From an uncultured Bacilli bacterium (GTDB taxonomy: Bacteria > Bacillota_I > Bacilli_A > RF39 > UBA660): a stretch of DNA of 64,000 bases. The position numbers and the translations under genes are program-made. The DNA is taken from assembly GCA_934090795.1 (NCBI GenBank), contig CAKOJQ010000002.1, positions 62,001 to 126,000 of the forward strand, written 5' to 3'. Below are positions 43,578 through 52,348 of this stretch, piece by piece; position 1 is the stretch's first letter; every line of letters begins with the position of its first letter. Below the pieces are notes generated by a model. It made no database searches. It was not told the origin of the DNA and saw only the letters and a program-made list of their open reading frames with translations.

Positions 43578-44291
43578 GTGGAAAGATTACAAAAAATAAT
43601 TGCTGAATCAGGTTTTACTTCAAGAAGAAAAGCTGAAGAATTAATAAATTCTGGAAAAGTATATGTAAATGGGGTTAAGGTTACTAAACTTGGTACTAAA
43701 GCTAGTTTTGGAGATTTAATAGTTGTTAATGGAGTAACTTTAAATAAAGCAGATTATGTTTATTTTTTATTAAATAAACCAAGAGGTGTTATTTCCTCTG
43801 CATCAGATGATAAAAAAAGAAAAACAGTTGTTGATTTAATCGATACAGATAAAAGAATTTATCCCATTGGAAGACTAGACTATGATACTACTGGTTTATT
43901 ACTACTTACTAATGACGGAGAACTAACAAATATTTTAACTCATCCTAAAAATAAAGTTCCTAAGAAATATGTTGCAAAATTAAATAAATTTATGGATATT
44001 GCTGATTTAAAAAAATTAGAAAAAGGAATTGATGTTGATGGTAGAAAATGTGTTCCAACAAGAGTTAAATTAAAGAAAAATGATGCCATTAAGAATTATG
44101 CTATAGTTGAAATAACTATTATTGAAGGAAGAAATCATATTATTAAGAAAGTATTTGAAAACTTAGGATACTTAGTTGATAAATTAACAAGAGTAGAATA
44201 TGCATTTTTAAATGTTGATAAATTAAAAAGCGGTGAATATCGTAGTTTAACTATAAAGGAAGTAAAAAAACTTTATGAATATAAAAATTGA
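43578..44291 (+). CDS. rluB: rRNA pseudouridine synthase, RsuA/RluB family
   Basis: 237 residues. An N-terminal S4 RNA-binding domain (R-L-Q-K-I-I-A-E-S-G-F-T-S-R-R-K-A-E-E-L-I) is followed by the catalytic domain with G-R-L-D-Y-D-T-T-G-L-L-L-L-T-N-D-G near residue 95, where Asp is the nucleophile. It isomerises a uridine in 23S (RluB) or 16S (RsuA) rRNA; RluB is more common in low-GC Gram-positives. It overlaps the methyltransferase gene by 17 bp. Translation starts at GTG (43578) with AAGGAGTG upstream. Confidence 0.85.
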   Translation: MERLQKIIAESGFTSRRKAEELINSGKVYVNGVKVTKLGTKASFGDLIVVNGVTLNKADYVYFLLNKPRGVISSASDDKKRKTVVDLIDTDKRIYPIGRLDYDTTGLLLLTNDGELTNILTHPKNKVPKKYVAKLNKFMDIADLKKLEKGIDVDGRKCVPTRVKLKKNDAIKNYAIVEITIIEGRNHIIKKVFENLGYLVDKLTRVEYAFLNVDKLKSGEYRSLTIKEVKKLYEYKN

Positions 44292-45462
44292 AAAATATGA
44301 TAATCAAGGTAGAGGAATAGGTTATTTAAACAAAAAGATTGTCTTTGTACCTAACACAGTTATTGGAGAAACAGTAGAAATTGAAATAGTAGAAGAAAAA
44401 GATAAGTATATAGTTGGTAAGGTAATAAATGTTATAAGTCCTTCAACTATAAGAATTAAAAGTAAATGTCCTTATTATGATAGGTGTGGTGGATGTGAAT
44501 TTATGCATTTATCAATGGATGAAGAACTAAGAATCAAAACTAATATATTAACTGATTTATTAAAAAGAAATAATATAGACGTACCTAATATTAATGTAAT
44601 CCAAAGTAATAATAAATATAATTATCGTAATAAAGTAACTTTAAAAATAGTTAATAATGAATTTGGTTATTATAATTCAGGAACTCATAACTTTACTAAA
44701 ATAGATTATTGTTATCTTGCTAAAGATTCTATTAATAATATAATTAAAAGTTATAATTTATTTAAAGTATCAAGTGGAGAAATAACTATTAGATCTAATT
44801 ATAATGATGAAATATTAATAAAGATAACTAGTAATGAAAAAGTAGATGTTGATATTGAAAAGTTAATTAATGATAATAAAATAGTTGGAATTATTGTTAA
44901 TGATAAGGTCATTTATGGGGAAAATGATTATATAGAAAAAGTAAATAATTATTTATTTAAAGTTAATATTAATTCTTTCTTTCAAGTTAATTTAAATATA
45001 TTAGAAAAAATAGAGAAGATTTTACATACTAAAAAATATCATAATGTGGTTGATTTATATTGTGGTGTTGGTACTCTTGGAATGTTTGTTAATAAAGATA
45101 AATTATATGGTATTGAAATAGTTAAAGATGCTGTTATTAATGCTAGTATTAATGCTAAAATAAATAAACAAAATAATATGTATATGTTAGGTGATTCTTC
45201 TAAAATATCTAAAATAGATAGTGATATAGACTGTATTATTATTGATCCACCAAGAAGTGGATTAAATAAAGAAACTATGAAAAATATTGTAACTATTAAA
45301 CCAGATAATTTAATATATATGTCTTGTAATCCATTAACATTCGTAAGAGATATGCAAATATTAAATAAGATATATAACGTAGATGAGTTTTACTATTTAG
45401 AGATGTTTCCTAGAACAAAACATATGGAGTGTGTTTCAATGCTAAGCCGAAAAACCCAGTAA
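44275..45462 (+). CDS. rlmD: 23S rRNA (uracil-C5)-methyltransferase, RlmD/RlmCD family
   Basis: 395 residues. An N-terminal TRAM domain (1-55) is followed by Fe-S cluster ligands C-P-Y-Y-D-R-C-G-G-C (near 64-73) and a further Cys near 140. The SAM site is D-L-Y-C-G-V-G-T-L-G near 262. I-I-D-P-P-R-S-G-L near 322 and the catalytic Cys in S-C-N-P-L-T-F near 352 complete the family. Gram-positives often have a single RlmCD that methylates both U747 and U1939 (E. coli numbering). It overlaps the pseudouridine synthase gene, so both are rRNA modification genes of one operon. Confidence 0.9.
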   Translation: MNIKIEKYDNQGRGIGYLNKKIVFVPNTVIGETVEIEIVEEKDKYIVGKVINVISPSTIRIKSKCPYYDRCGGCEFMHLSMDEELRIKTNILTDLLKRNNIDVPNINVIQSNNKYNYRNKVTLKIVNNEFGYYNSGTHNFTKIDYCYLAKDSINNIIKSYNLFKVSSGEITIRSNYNDEILIKITSNEKVDVDIEKLINDNKIVGIIVNDKVIYGENDYIEKVNNYLFKVNINSFFQVNLNILEKIEKILHTKKYHNVVDLYCGVGTLGMFVNKDKLYGIEIVKDAVINASINAKINKQNNMYMLGDSSKISKIDSDIDCIIIDPPRSGLNKETMKNIVTIKPDNLIYMSCNPLTFVRDMQILNKIYNVDEFYYLEMFPRTKHMECVSMLSRKTQ

Positions 45463-45618
45463 AATAAGTGCTTCTGAAAAATGGAAAAATGCAAAAAAGT
45501 AAAAAAATCCAAATTTTTAAGCCTTAAAAATAGGATTGTATGTATGTAATTTGTTTCCACAAACTAGGTTAATATATGAATCATTTATACTTACTATACG
45601 ATGAGATAATAAACAGAA

Positions 45619-46023
45619 AATAATAAAAAAATAACTTATGACGATTGTAAAGATATTATTAAGAAGCTAAGATTTAATGAAGAAAGTGATTTGTTTGTAA
45701 TAGAAAGAGACAATGGACTTAAATCATTTATTGGTAATATATATCAAAGTTTTGATGGAAATGATGTATATAATTCAATTGAAGAAAAAGCCTCTAATTT
45801 CTTATATATGATTGTTAAGGATCATGTCTTTGTTGATGGTAATAAAAGAATTGCAGCAACATTATTTATCTATTTTCTATCTTTTTATGGAATATTAAAA
45901 ATAGATAATGATCAAGTAATTGATAATAATACACTAACAGCGATTACACTATTAATTGCTGAATCAAGCCCAAAAGAAAAAGACATTATTATTGATTTAA
46001 TTATGAATTTTTTAATTAGATAA
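45619..46023 (+). pseudogene. Remnant of a RhuM-Fic gene (Fic/Doc half only)
   Basis: Homology to residues about 175-309 of the RhuM-Fic protein at 7593-8522 starts at K-I-T-Y-D-D-C-K-D-I-I-K-K-L-R-F and runs to the end, including H-V-F-V-D-G-N-K-R-I-A-A-T-L-F-I-Y-F-L. An in-frame TAA lies just before 45619. Upstream DNA (45463-45618) has no readable RhuM half and no ribosome-binding site. A TTG at 45691 would give a 110-residue Doc-like domain, but this is more likely a gene in decay. Confidence 0.8.
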
Positions 46024-46122
46024 GTATTCATAAAAATAGTAATTTGCAAAAGTAAACTTTAAGTATGTGTAAAAATTTAGTGTTATAAAATATAATTTTA
46101 ATTGTTGAAGGGAGAGATTTAT

Positions 46123-46845
46123 ATGAATCAAGAAAAAATAGGAAAATTTATTTCAACAATGAGAAAGAAAAAGGATTTAACACAAGAACAACTTGCCGAA
46201 AAATTAAATGTAAGTAAGAATGCAGTAAGTAAATGGGAAAGAGGATTGAATCTACCAGATGCTTCAATTATGCAAGATGTTTGTAGTATATTAGATATTT
46301 CTTTAAATGAATTATTTGCTGGTGAAAAATTAAACAAAGATGAGCAAATAAAACACTCTGAACAAACTATAATTAATATTTTAAAGAATCAAAAGCATAG
46401 AAATAAAATATATAAAATATGTCTATCAATTTTGATTGTAGTTGTATTAATTATTATTGGGAGATTTACTTTAATTAAAATGGGATATATAATGGATGAT
46501 AATTTAAAATATACACAAGTCTATATTGCTGAATATGGGAATGTAAAAGGAAACGTAGATATTAATTCATTTGGAAAAAAGAATATTGCTTTTGATATTG
46601 GAGCAAATAAATATGGAGAAGCAGTATTTAAAAATCCTAGTAAAGCACTTAAAGTATTAAAGAGAGACTATAAAGATGGTATAAAGCTAATTCAAAAAGA
46701 ATTTAATTTATTGCCATTAAATATGTTTAACTATAAATCATATGGAACATTTGGATGGCAAGTAACAATTGGTACAGAAGAAGAAAAAGAACAAGCAATA
46801 TTTGTTTCATCATTTATGGATATATATGAAAATAGTTTTAACTAA
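46123..46845 (+). CDS. XRE-family regulator with a membrane anchor
   Basis: Residues 1-65 are a Cro/C1-type HTH (L-T-Q-E-Q-L-A-E-K-L-N-V-S-K-N-A-V-S-K-W-E-R-G). A transmembrane helix follows at about 102-122, then an extracytoplasmic domain of about 115 residues. The start at 46123 has AAGGGAGAG 6 nt upstream. Membrane-tethered XRE proteins of this design are common in Firmicutes and may sense envelope signals. No target gene is adjacent apart from the peptidase downstream. Confidence 0.8.
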   Translation: MNQEKIGKFISTMRKKKDLTQEQLAEKLNVSKNAVSKWERGLNLPDASIMQDVCSILDISLNELFAGEKLNKDEQIKHSEQTIINILKNQKHRNKIYKICLSILIVVVLIIIGRFTLIKMGYIMDDNLKYTQVYIAEYGNVKGNVDINSFGKKNIAFDIGANKYGEAVFKNPSKALKVLKRDYKDGIKLIQKEFNLLPLNMFNYKSYGTFGWQVTIGTEEEKEQAIFVSSFMDIYENSFN

Positions 46846-46983
46846 TTCGACAACTTACAATTTATGTTAGCTAAATAACATGTTATTAACATACAAAAAA
46901 ACTAGTTTGCTCATGCATATAGAATATATTATAAATAAACATACGATTGTAGTATAAGTACAACAAAATTATTTTAGTAGAAA

Positions 46984-48690
46984 ATGAGTGGTATGAAAAT
47001 GGTAGATTTTAATAAATTTAGTTATAAAAAAATTGAATATGATTATGAAAAAAATATTATTATTGATTTAATAAATAAATTAAAAATGACTGATAACGTT
47101 AATGAGTATATTGAATTAGTAAGAAAAATAAATAGTATTCAAAATTTAATTGAAGAAATGTACGATTATGCTGATATTAGAAATATGAGAGATATTAATA
47201 ATAATTATTGGTGTGATGAAATAAATTATTGGAATGATTATAAACCGAAGTTTGATGCTTTATTCATTCCTTTTTATGAAGAATTAATTAATTCTAAGTT
47301 TAAAAAAGAATTAGAACAAATAGTTCCCGATAATTTTTTTAGAGTAGCTTTAAGTCAATTAAATTCTTTATCTAATAATAATTTAGAACTTTTAAAACAA
47401 GAAAATGAATTAAAAACTAAATATCGTAATTTAAATAAAAGTAAGATTAATTTTAATGGTAAAGAACAAACTTTAAATGCTGTTTCCGGATTATTTTCTG
47501 ATCAAGATTCTAAAATAAGAAAGATGGCTCATGATGCAATTAATGATTTTTATTATGAACACAAGGATGAATATCAAAATATTTTATTTGACTTAATTAA
47601 GATAAGAAATAGAATTGCTAAAAATATAGGCTATAAAAATTATGTTCAATATAGTTTAGTTAAATTAAAAAGATTTGGATATAATTATGCTGATATTAAA
47701 TTATTTAGAGAAAACATTATTAAATATATAATTCCAATATGTAAAAATATGAATGAATTAAAGAATGAAGAGTTAACTTTAGATGTTATAAATTATTATG
47801 ATACAATTTTCTTTAAAAAAATGCCAAACTTAAAAGTTTATGGTATTGATTTACTAAATGAATTAAAAAACTCATTTGTAAAGGTTGATGATGAATTATC
47901 AAAATTATTTAATTTAATGTTAGAAAAAAATTATATTGATTTATGTCAAAATTCTGGAAAAGTTAATTTTAGTATAACGAATTATTTGGTTTGTGTAGGA
48001 ATGCCTGTAATAACAGGCAATTTTAAGAATTCTTATTTAGATTTACAAACAGTTACTCATGAAATGGGACATTCTTTTCAAAAATATTGTTCAAGTAAAG
48101 AAGATAAAAATTATATTATATCTCCATTACTTAAATATCCTACCATGGAAATAGCAGAAATGTTTTCTTATGCTATGGAACTAATAATGATGAATAAGGT
48201 ATCTAACATTTTTTCTGAAGATGATTACAATAAATATCAATTTATTAAGATATATAATTTGGTTTCACAATTACCATATATATGTGCTGTAGATGAATTT
48301 CAAGAGATAATATATTCGAAAGAAGATTTGCAATTATATGAAATAAATAAAATCTGGTTAAAATTATCAAAAAAATATCATTTAGAAATAAGTAATAGTG
48401 GCAATAAAAACTTAAATGATGGTGGATATTATTATCGTCAATCTCATGTATTTTTAGATCCGTTTTATTATATTGATTATGCTTTGTCATATTTTGGAGC
48501 ATTATCTATATGGAATAGTTCCAAAGAAAATTTAGATTTATTTAAACAAATTGCTAGAGTAGCATCTTATTATTCTTTTAAAGATTTAATCGAAAAATAT
48601 AATATGCCAAATCCATTTGATAGTGAAAATGTTAAAATTATTTCATCTAATCTTAATGATGAATTAATTAAAAAAAGAATATTAAAATAG
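46984..48690 (+). CDS. M3-family oligoendopeptidase
   Basis: 568 residues. The zinc site T-H-E-M-G-H-S-F near residue 359 with E of A-E-M-F-S near 388 identifies a thimet/PepF-type metallopeptidase. M3 enzymes cut short peptides inside the cell. Three ATGs (46984, 46993, 46999) are possible starts and none has a good ribosome-binding site; M-K-M-V-D-F or M-V-D-F fits the usual N-terminus. The gene is followed closely by a small interrupted gene. Confidence 0.88.
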   Translation: MSGMKMVDFNKFSYKKIEYDYEKNIIIDLINKLKMTDNVNEYIELVRKINSIQNLIEEMYDYADIRNMRDINNNYWCDEINYWNDYKPKFDALFIPFYEELINSKFKKELEQIVPDNFFRVALSQLNSLSNNNLELLKQENELKTKYRNLNKSKINFNGKEQTLNAVSGLFSDQDSKIRKMAHDAINDFYYEHKDEYQNILFDLIKIRNRIAKNIGYKNYVQYSLVKLKRFGYNYADIKLFRENIIKYIIPICKNMNELKNEELTLDVINYYDTIFFKKMPNLKVYGIDLLNELKNSFVKVDDELSKLFNLMLEKNYIDLCQNSGKVNFSITNYLVCVGMPVITGNFKNSYLDLQTVTHEMGHSFQKYCSSKEDKNYIISPLLKYPTMEIAEMFSYAMELIMMNKVSNIFSEDDYNKYQFIKIYNLVSQLPYICAVDEFQEIIYSKEDLQLYEINKIWLKLSKKYHLEISNSGNKNLNDGGYYYRQSHVFLDPFYYIDYALSYFGALSIWNSSKENLDLFKQIARVASYYSFKDLIEKYNMPNPFDSENVKIISSNLNDELIKKRILK

Positions 48691-48705
48691 GAAAGAATAG
48701 ATTTT

Positions 48706-49098
48706 ATGTTAAAGATTAATGATAAAAATATTGATTGTATTTTAAAAAAAGAGATAAAAGTAATTAAATGTATTGTTGATAAAAATGAAGGATTTGGAAT
48801 AGAAATAAATGTCAATTTTACTATAAATAACATAAATGGTTATTTTACATTAAATTTCGCTCATGAAAATAATAATAACATTAATACATTTATTAATAAG
48901 ACGTATAAAGGAAATTGTTTTAGTGGTAATGGAGATATTTTATTAGAAATATTTGATACTAATAATTTTTATGCTAGTTAAATAATGGAGGATATAACTA
49001 TTAAGCTTAATTATAAATATGGGAAAATACATGCATTAATTACACTTAATGATGAAATTATCAATTTAATTTATGATGATTATTTAAATTTGATTTAA
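48706..49098 (+). pseudogene. Small hypothetical gene interrupted by an in-frame TAA
   Basis: A 91-residue frame ends at TAA (48979-48981), and the same frame continues with ATA-ATG for 38 more codons to TAA at 49098. Together they would encode about 129 residues of a beta-rich protein without signal peptide. The C-terminal piece (Y-G-K-I-H-A-L-I-T-L-N-D-E-I) has the same composition as the N-terminal part. GGAGG just inside the second piece does not support a separate start. A single nonsense change is the simplest reading. Confidence 0.5.
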
Positions 49099-49295
49099 TT
49101 TAATAAAAAATATATATAGATTAAAAATTAGCTGAAATTCAACTTGATTAAAATTAATAAATCGTAATGTTAAAAAAATTTGGAAGGAATTGTGTAAATG
49201 ATTTTTACTATTTTAATTTTATCTAAGAACTAAAAATGAAATATGGAATTTTTAGTAATAAATAATGTAAATAATGTAAATAAAGGAGAAATCTA

Positions 49296-49982
49296 ATGAA
49301 TAAACCAATTATTGGAATTGTAGCAAAACATTATGCTACATATAAAAGTAATAAAATTGATACATTTATAAGGGATGAAGTAAAACAAGCAGTATTTGAT
49401 AATGGAGGAATAGCTATTGGAATATTACCTGTAGAAACTGCTATAAATTATTGTGGAGATAATTGGAAATATAATTTATCTATGGAGGAAAAAGAAAATT
49501 TAATTACTCAATTAAAATTATGTGATGGCATTATTTTACAAGGTGGTGCAGATACAGATAATTATGAAATTATAATTGCTAAATACTGTTATGAAAATAA
49601 TATTCCAATACTTGGCATATGTGCTGGACAAAATAACATAGCTAGAGCACTAGGAGGTACTACTTATAAAATTCAAAATCCAGATAAACATAATAATGCA
49701 TTTGATGAATATGTACATAATATTAAAATTGATAAGGATTCGATATTTTATAATATAGTTAATACAAGTATGATGATGGTAAATTCTAGACATAAAAAAA
49801 CTATAGAAAATTGTCCGATGCTTGATAAAGTTGCATTTTGTGAAGATGGATATCCAGATGTAATTGAGTCCAAAAACAAAAAATTCTATATAGGTGTTAG
49901 ATTTCATCCAGAAAGTTTATATAAAAAAGATGAAAAAATGAACAAGATTTTTAAAGAGTTTATAAATATTTGCAAACAATAG
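49296..49982 (+). CDS. Gamma-glutamyl hydrolase-like class I amidotransferase (peptidase C26)
   Basis: 228 residues, with the nucleophile elbow G-I-C-A-G-Q-N-N near residue 110, I-L-Q-G-G-A-D near 89, and the His-Glu pair in R-F-H-P-E-S-L near 206. These match the PuuD-like C26 family, which hydrolyses gamma-glutamyl bonds (for example gamma-glutamyl-GABA). AAGGAG precedes the ATG. It is a single gene; its substrate is not indicated by its neighbours. Confidence 0.88.
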   Translation: MNKPIIGIVAKHYATYKSNKIDTFIRDEVKQAVFDNGGIAIGILPVETAINYCGDNWKYNLSMEEKENLITQLKLCDGIILQGGADTDNYEIIIAKYCYENNIPILGICAGQNNIARALGGTTYKIQNPDKHNNAFDEYVHNIKIDKDSIFYNIVNTSMMMVNSRHKKTIENCPMLDKVAFCEDGYPDVIESKNKKFYIGVRFHPESLYKKDEKMNKIFKEFINICKQ

Positions 49983-50229
49983 GAATTAAATGGATAAGTA
50001 TAAGAAAAACGATATAGCTTTTGAATTATTATTATAAGTATTTTATGGAGTATCATCTAACATAGATAACATTTATAAATAACATTAATTTTTATTAGAA
50101 GATAGTTAAAAATTCTAATAAAAAATAAAATTAAATTTTAATGCAATAATTTACTATTTTAAAACGTTAATATATTGGAAGGTAAAGTTATTCATTCATT
50201 AAGTGAATGAATTAGAAAAGGAATTTATA
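49983..50229. other. Intergenic region with an 8-bp inverted repeat
   Basis: No gene of substance; only a 15-codon frame at about 49991 is present. TTCATTCA (50191-50198) and TGAATGAA (50204-50211) form an inverted repeat about 20 bp before the lipoprotein start, possibly an operator. Confidence 0.4.
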
Positions 50230-51000
50230 ATGAAGAAAATATTATGTTTATTTGGAATACTTGTTATATTAACTGGTTGTTCTAAAAAAGTTAGCAATGA
50301 TGCAACATTAAGTGTATCAAAAGATAATAAAATCGAAGTACAAGAGTTTAATAAATACTCGGAGTTAAATGATAGAATTATTTACATAGAAACTAAACTA
50401 AATGATGTTTATTATAACGAAGATGGTAAAAAGTATTCTTTAAAAGAATATATTAAAACTATTGATGATGTTAAAAAAATAACAAGTTTGCTAGATGATT
50501 ATCGAAGTTATGACGATGGAGGATCACAATTATTTTCATCAAAAGAATATGATTTAAGTATTTTAATTTGTAATAAAATTAATGGAACATCAGATATTTA
50601 TATAGGTGATTCAAATATGAATTATATTAATCCTATGTGTAATAGTGATGATGCGATATTAAGTGTATCGAAAGATAATAAAATCGAAGTACAAGAATTT
50701 AATAAATACTCAGAGTTTAATGGAGGAGTTGTTTATCTAGAAACTAAATTAAAAGATGTATATTATAACAAAGATGGTAAAAAATATTCTTTAAAAGAAT
50801 ACATTAAAACTATTGATGATGTAAAAGAAATAACAAGTTATTTAGTAAGCCCTGGAACTTATGATGATGGTGGTTCAGAACAGTTTTCATCAAAAGAATA
50901 TGATTTAAGTATTTTAATTTGTCGTAAAATGTCTGGTGGAAAACCTGATATTTACATAGGCGATTCAAATATGACTTATAGTGGTACTATGTGTGAATAG
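50230..51000 (+). CDS. Lipoprotein with two tandem copies of the DIYIGD-type domain
   Basis: A classical lipoprotein signal (M-K-K-I-L...I-L-T-G-C) places it on the outer membrane face. An in-frame ATG at 50203 would add 9 polar residues and is less likely, since AAGGAA precedes 50230. Two repeats of 117 residues follow (DNA period 351 bp). Each has V-Q-E-F-N-K-Y-S, K-K-Y-S-L-K-E-Y-I-K-T-I-D-D-V, D-D-G-G, I-L-I-C and D-I-Y-I-G-D-S-N-M, ending M-C. The same module ends the lipoproteins at 12860 and 18558. Two Cys per module suggest a disulfide. Function unknown. Confidence 0.75.
   Translation: MKKILCLFGILVILTGCSKKVSNDATLSVSKDNKIEVQEFNKYSELNDRIIYIETKLNDVYYNEDGKKYSLKEYIKTIDDVKKITSLLDDYRSYDDGGSQLFSSKEYDLSILICNKINGTSDIYIGDSNMNYINPMCNSDDAILSVSKDNKIEVQEFNKYSEFNGGVVYLETKLKDVYYNKDGKKYSLKEYIKTIDDVKEITSYLVSPGTYDDGGSEQFSSKEYDLSILICRKMSGGKPDIYIGDSNMTYSGTMCE
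50302..51000 (+). repeat. Two-unit in-frame duplication, 351-bp period
   Basis: Unit 1 begins at 50302 and unit 2 at 50653. Long nearly identical blocks at DNA level (AGTGTATC-AAAGATAATAAAATCGAAGTACAAGA) show the duplication is recent. Confidence 0.9.
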
Positions 51001-51021
51001 AGAATAATAATTCTCTTTTTA
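50999..51021 (+). terminator. Rho-independent terminator
   Basis: AGAGAAT pairs with ATTCTCT around a 4-nt loop and is followed by T5. It overlaps the lipoprotein stop codon. Confidence 0.7.
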
Positions 51022-51110
51022 TATGTAAATTACTTATTTCTATTCCCAAAACTTTAAAAAAATTGACTTTTTGGGAATTGATAACTATAATTATATTAGG
51101 TGGTTAAGAA

Positions 51111-52307
51111 ATGAAAATAATTCCAAGAGACACATATTTAGATAAAATGATTAGAGTTATTAATACTCTAGATATTAAAGTTATTACAGGCGTTCGTAGA
51201 GCTGGAAAATCAAAATTATTAGAATTGTTTAAAGAATATATAAATAACAATATAGATAATGCTAATATAATTCACATTAATTATAATAAAAAAGAATTTG
51301 ATAATTTGCTTACGGGAGATGAATTATATAATTATATATCTAGTAAATACATCAAAAACAAAGAAAATTTTGTTTTAATAGATGAAATTCAAAAATGCAA
51401 AGGATTTGAAGATGCTATAAATAGTGTTCATGCTGAAGAAAAATATAATATATATATTACTGGATCTAATGCATTCTTATTATCAAGTGATTTAGCAACA
51501 TTATTTACTGGTAGAACTTTTAAAATAGATGTTTATCCTTTTTCTTTTAAAGAATATAACTCATATTTTAATTATGATAATCATTATTTATCAATTAATT
51601 CATATATTAACGATGGTGGAATGGCTGGCAGTTATTTATATGATAATAAAGAAGATAAAAATGCTTATTTAAAAGATATATACAAAACTTTAATATTAAG
51701 AGATATAGTTCAAAAATATAACATAAAAAATGAACCATTATTAAATAAATTAAGCGATTATTTATTAGATAATATTTCAAATATTACTTCTTCTTCAAAA
51801 ATAGAAAATTATTTAAAAAACGATTTAGAAACTGGTGATCATAAAACTATTTCTAATTATTTAGACTATTTATGTAATGCTTTTGCCTTTTATAGAGTTA
51901 GAAGATACGATATTAAAGGAAAAACATATTTAAAATCACAAGATAAATATTATTTAGTGGATACATCTTTTAGAAGAGCAATATTGGGAAGAAAAGAAGA
52001 AGATTACGGAAGAATTTTAGAAAATATTGTTGCTATCGAATTATTAAGAAGAGGTTATGATATTTATGTTGGTACATTATATGATAAAGAAATAGATTTT
52101 ATAGCCATGAAAAATGAAGAGCAGATGTATATTCAAGTATGTGATAACATAGAAAATGAAAAAACACTAGATAGAGAATTATCTCCTTTACTTAGTATTA
52201 AAGATGGTTATAAAAAAATAATAATTGCACGATTAAATCATGAAGGATATATTAAAAATGGAATTGAAATAATTGATATTTCTGATTGGTTATTAAATGA
52301 TAAATAA
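51111..52307 (+). CDS. AAA ATPase with C-terminal DUF4143
   Basis: 398 residues. The N-terminal AAA domain has an atypical Walker A, T-G-V-R-R-A-G-K-S (near 28), Walker B V-L-I-D-E-I-Q-K near 88 and an Arg-rich L-F-T-G-R-T-F-K. The DUF4143 part contains L-L-R-R-G-Y-D-I-Y-V-G and an E-I-D-F-I-A segment near 325, recalling the PD-(D/E)xK-like end of this family. Members are widespread in anaerobes; their role is undefined. TAGGTGG precedes the ATG. Confidence 0.85.
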   Translation: MKIIPRDTYLDKMIRVINTLDIKVITGVRRAGKSKLLELFKEYINNNIDNANIIHINYNKKEFDNLLTGDELYNYISSKYIKNKENFVLIDEIQKCKGFEDAINSVHAEEKYNIYITGSNAFLLSSDLATLFTGRTFKIDVYPFSFKEYNSYFNYDNHYLSINSYINDGGMAGSYLYDNKEDKNAYLKDIYKTLILRDIVQKYNIKNEPLLNKLSDYLLDNISNITSSSKIENYLKNDLETGDHKTISNYLDYLCNAFAFYRVRRYDIKGKTYLKSQDKYYLVDTSFRRAILGRKEEDYGRILENIVAIELLRRGYDIYVGTLYDKEIDFIAMKNEEQMYIQVCDNIENEKTLDRELSPLLSIKDGYKKIIIARLNHEGYIKNGIEIIDISDWLLNDK

Positions 52308-52314
52308 ATTATAA

Positions 52315-52348
52315 AAAAATATAGGCTAATGTGTAACCTATATTTTTC
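52315..52348. terminator. Bidirectional terminator
   Basis: AAAAATATAGG pairs perfectly with CCTATATTTTT around an 11-nt loop, between convergent genes. Confidence 0.85.
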
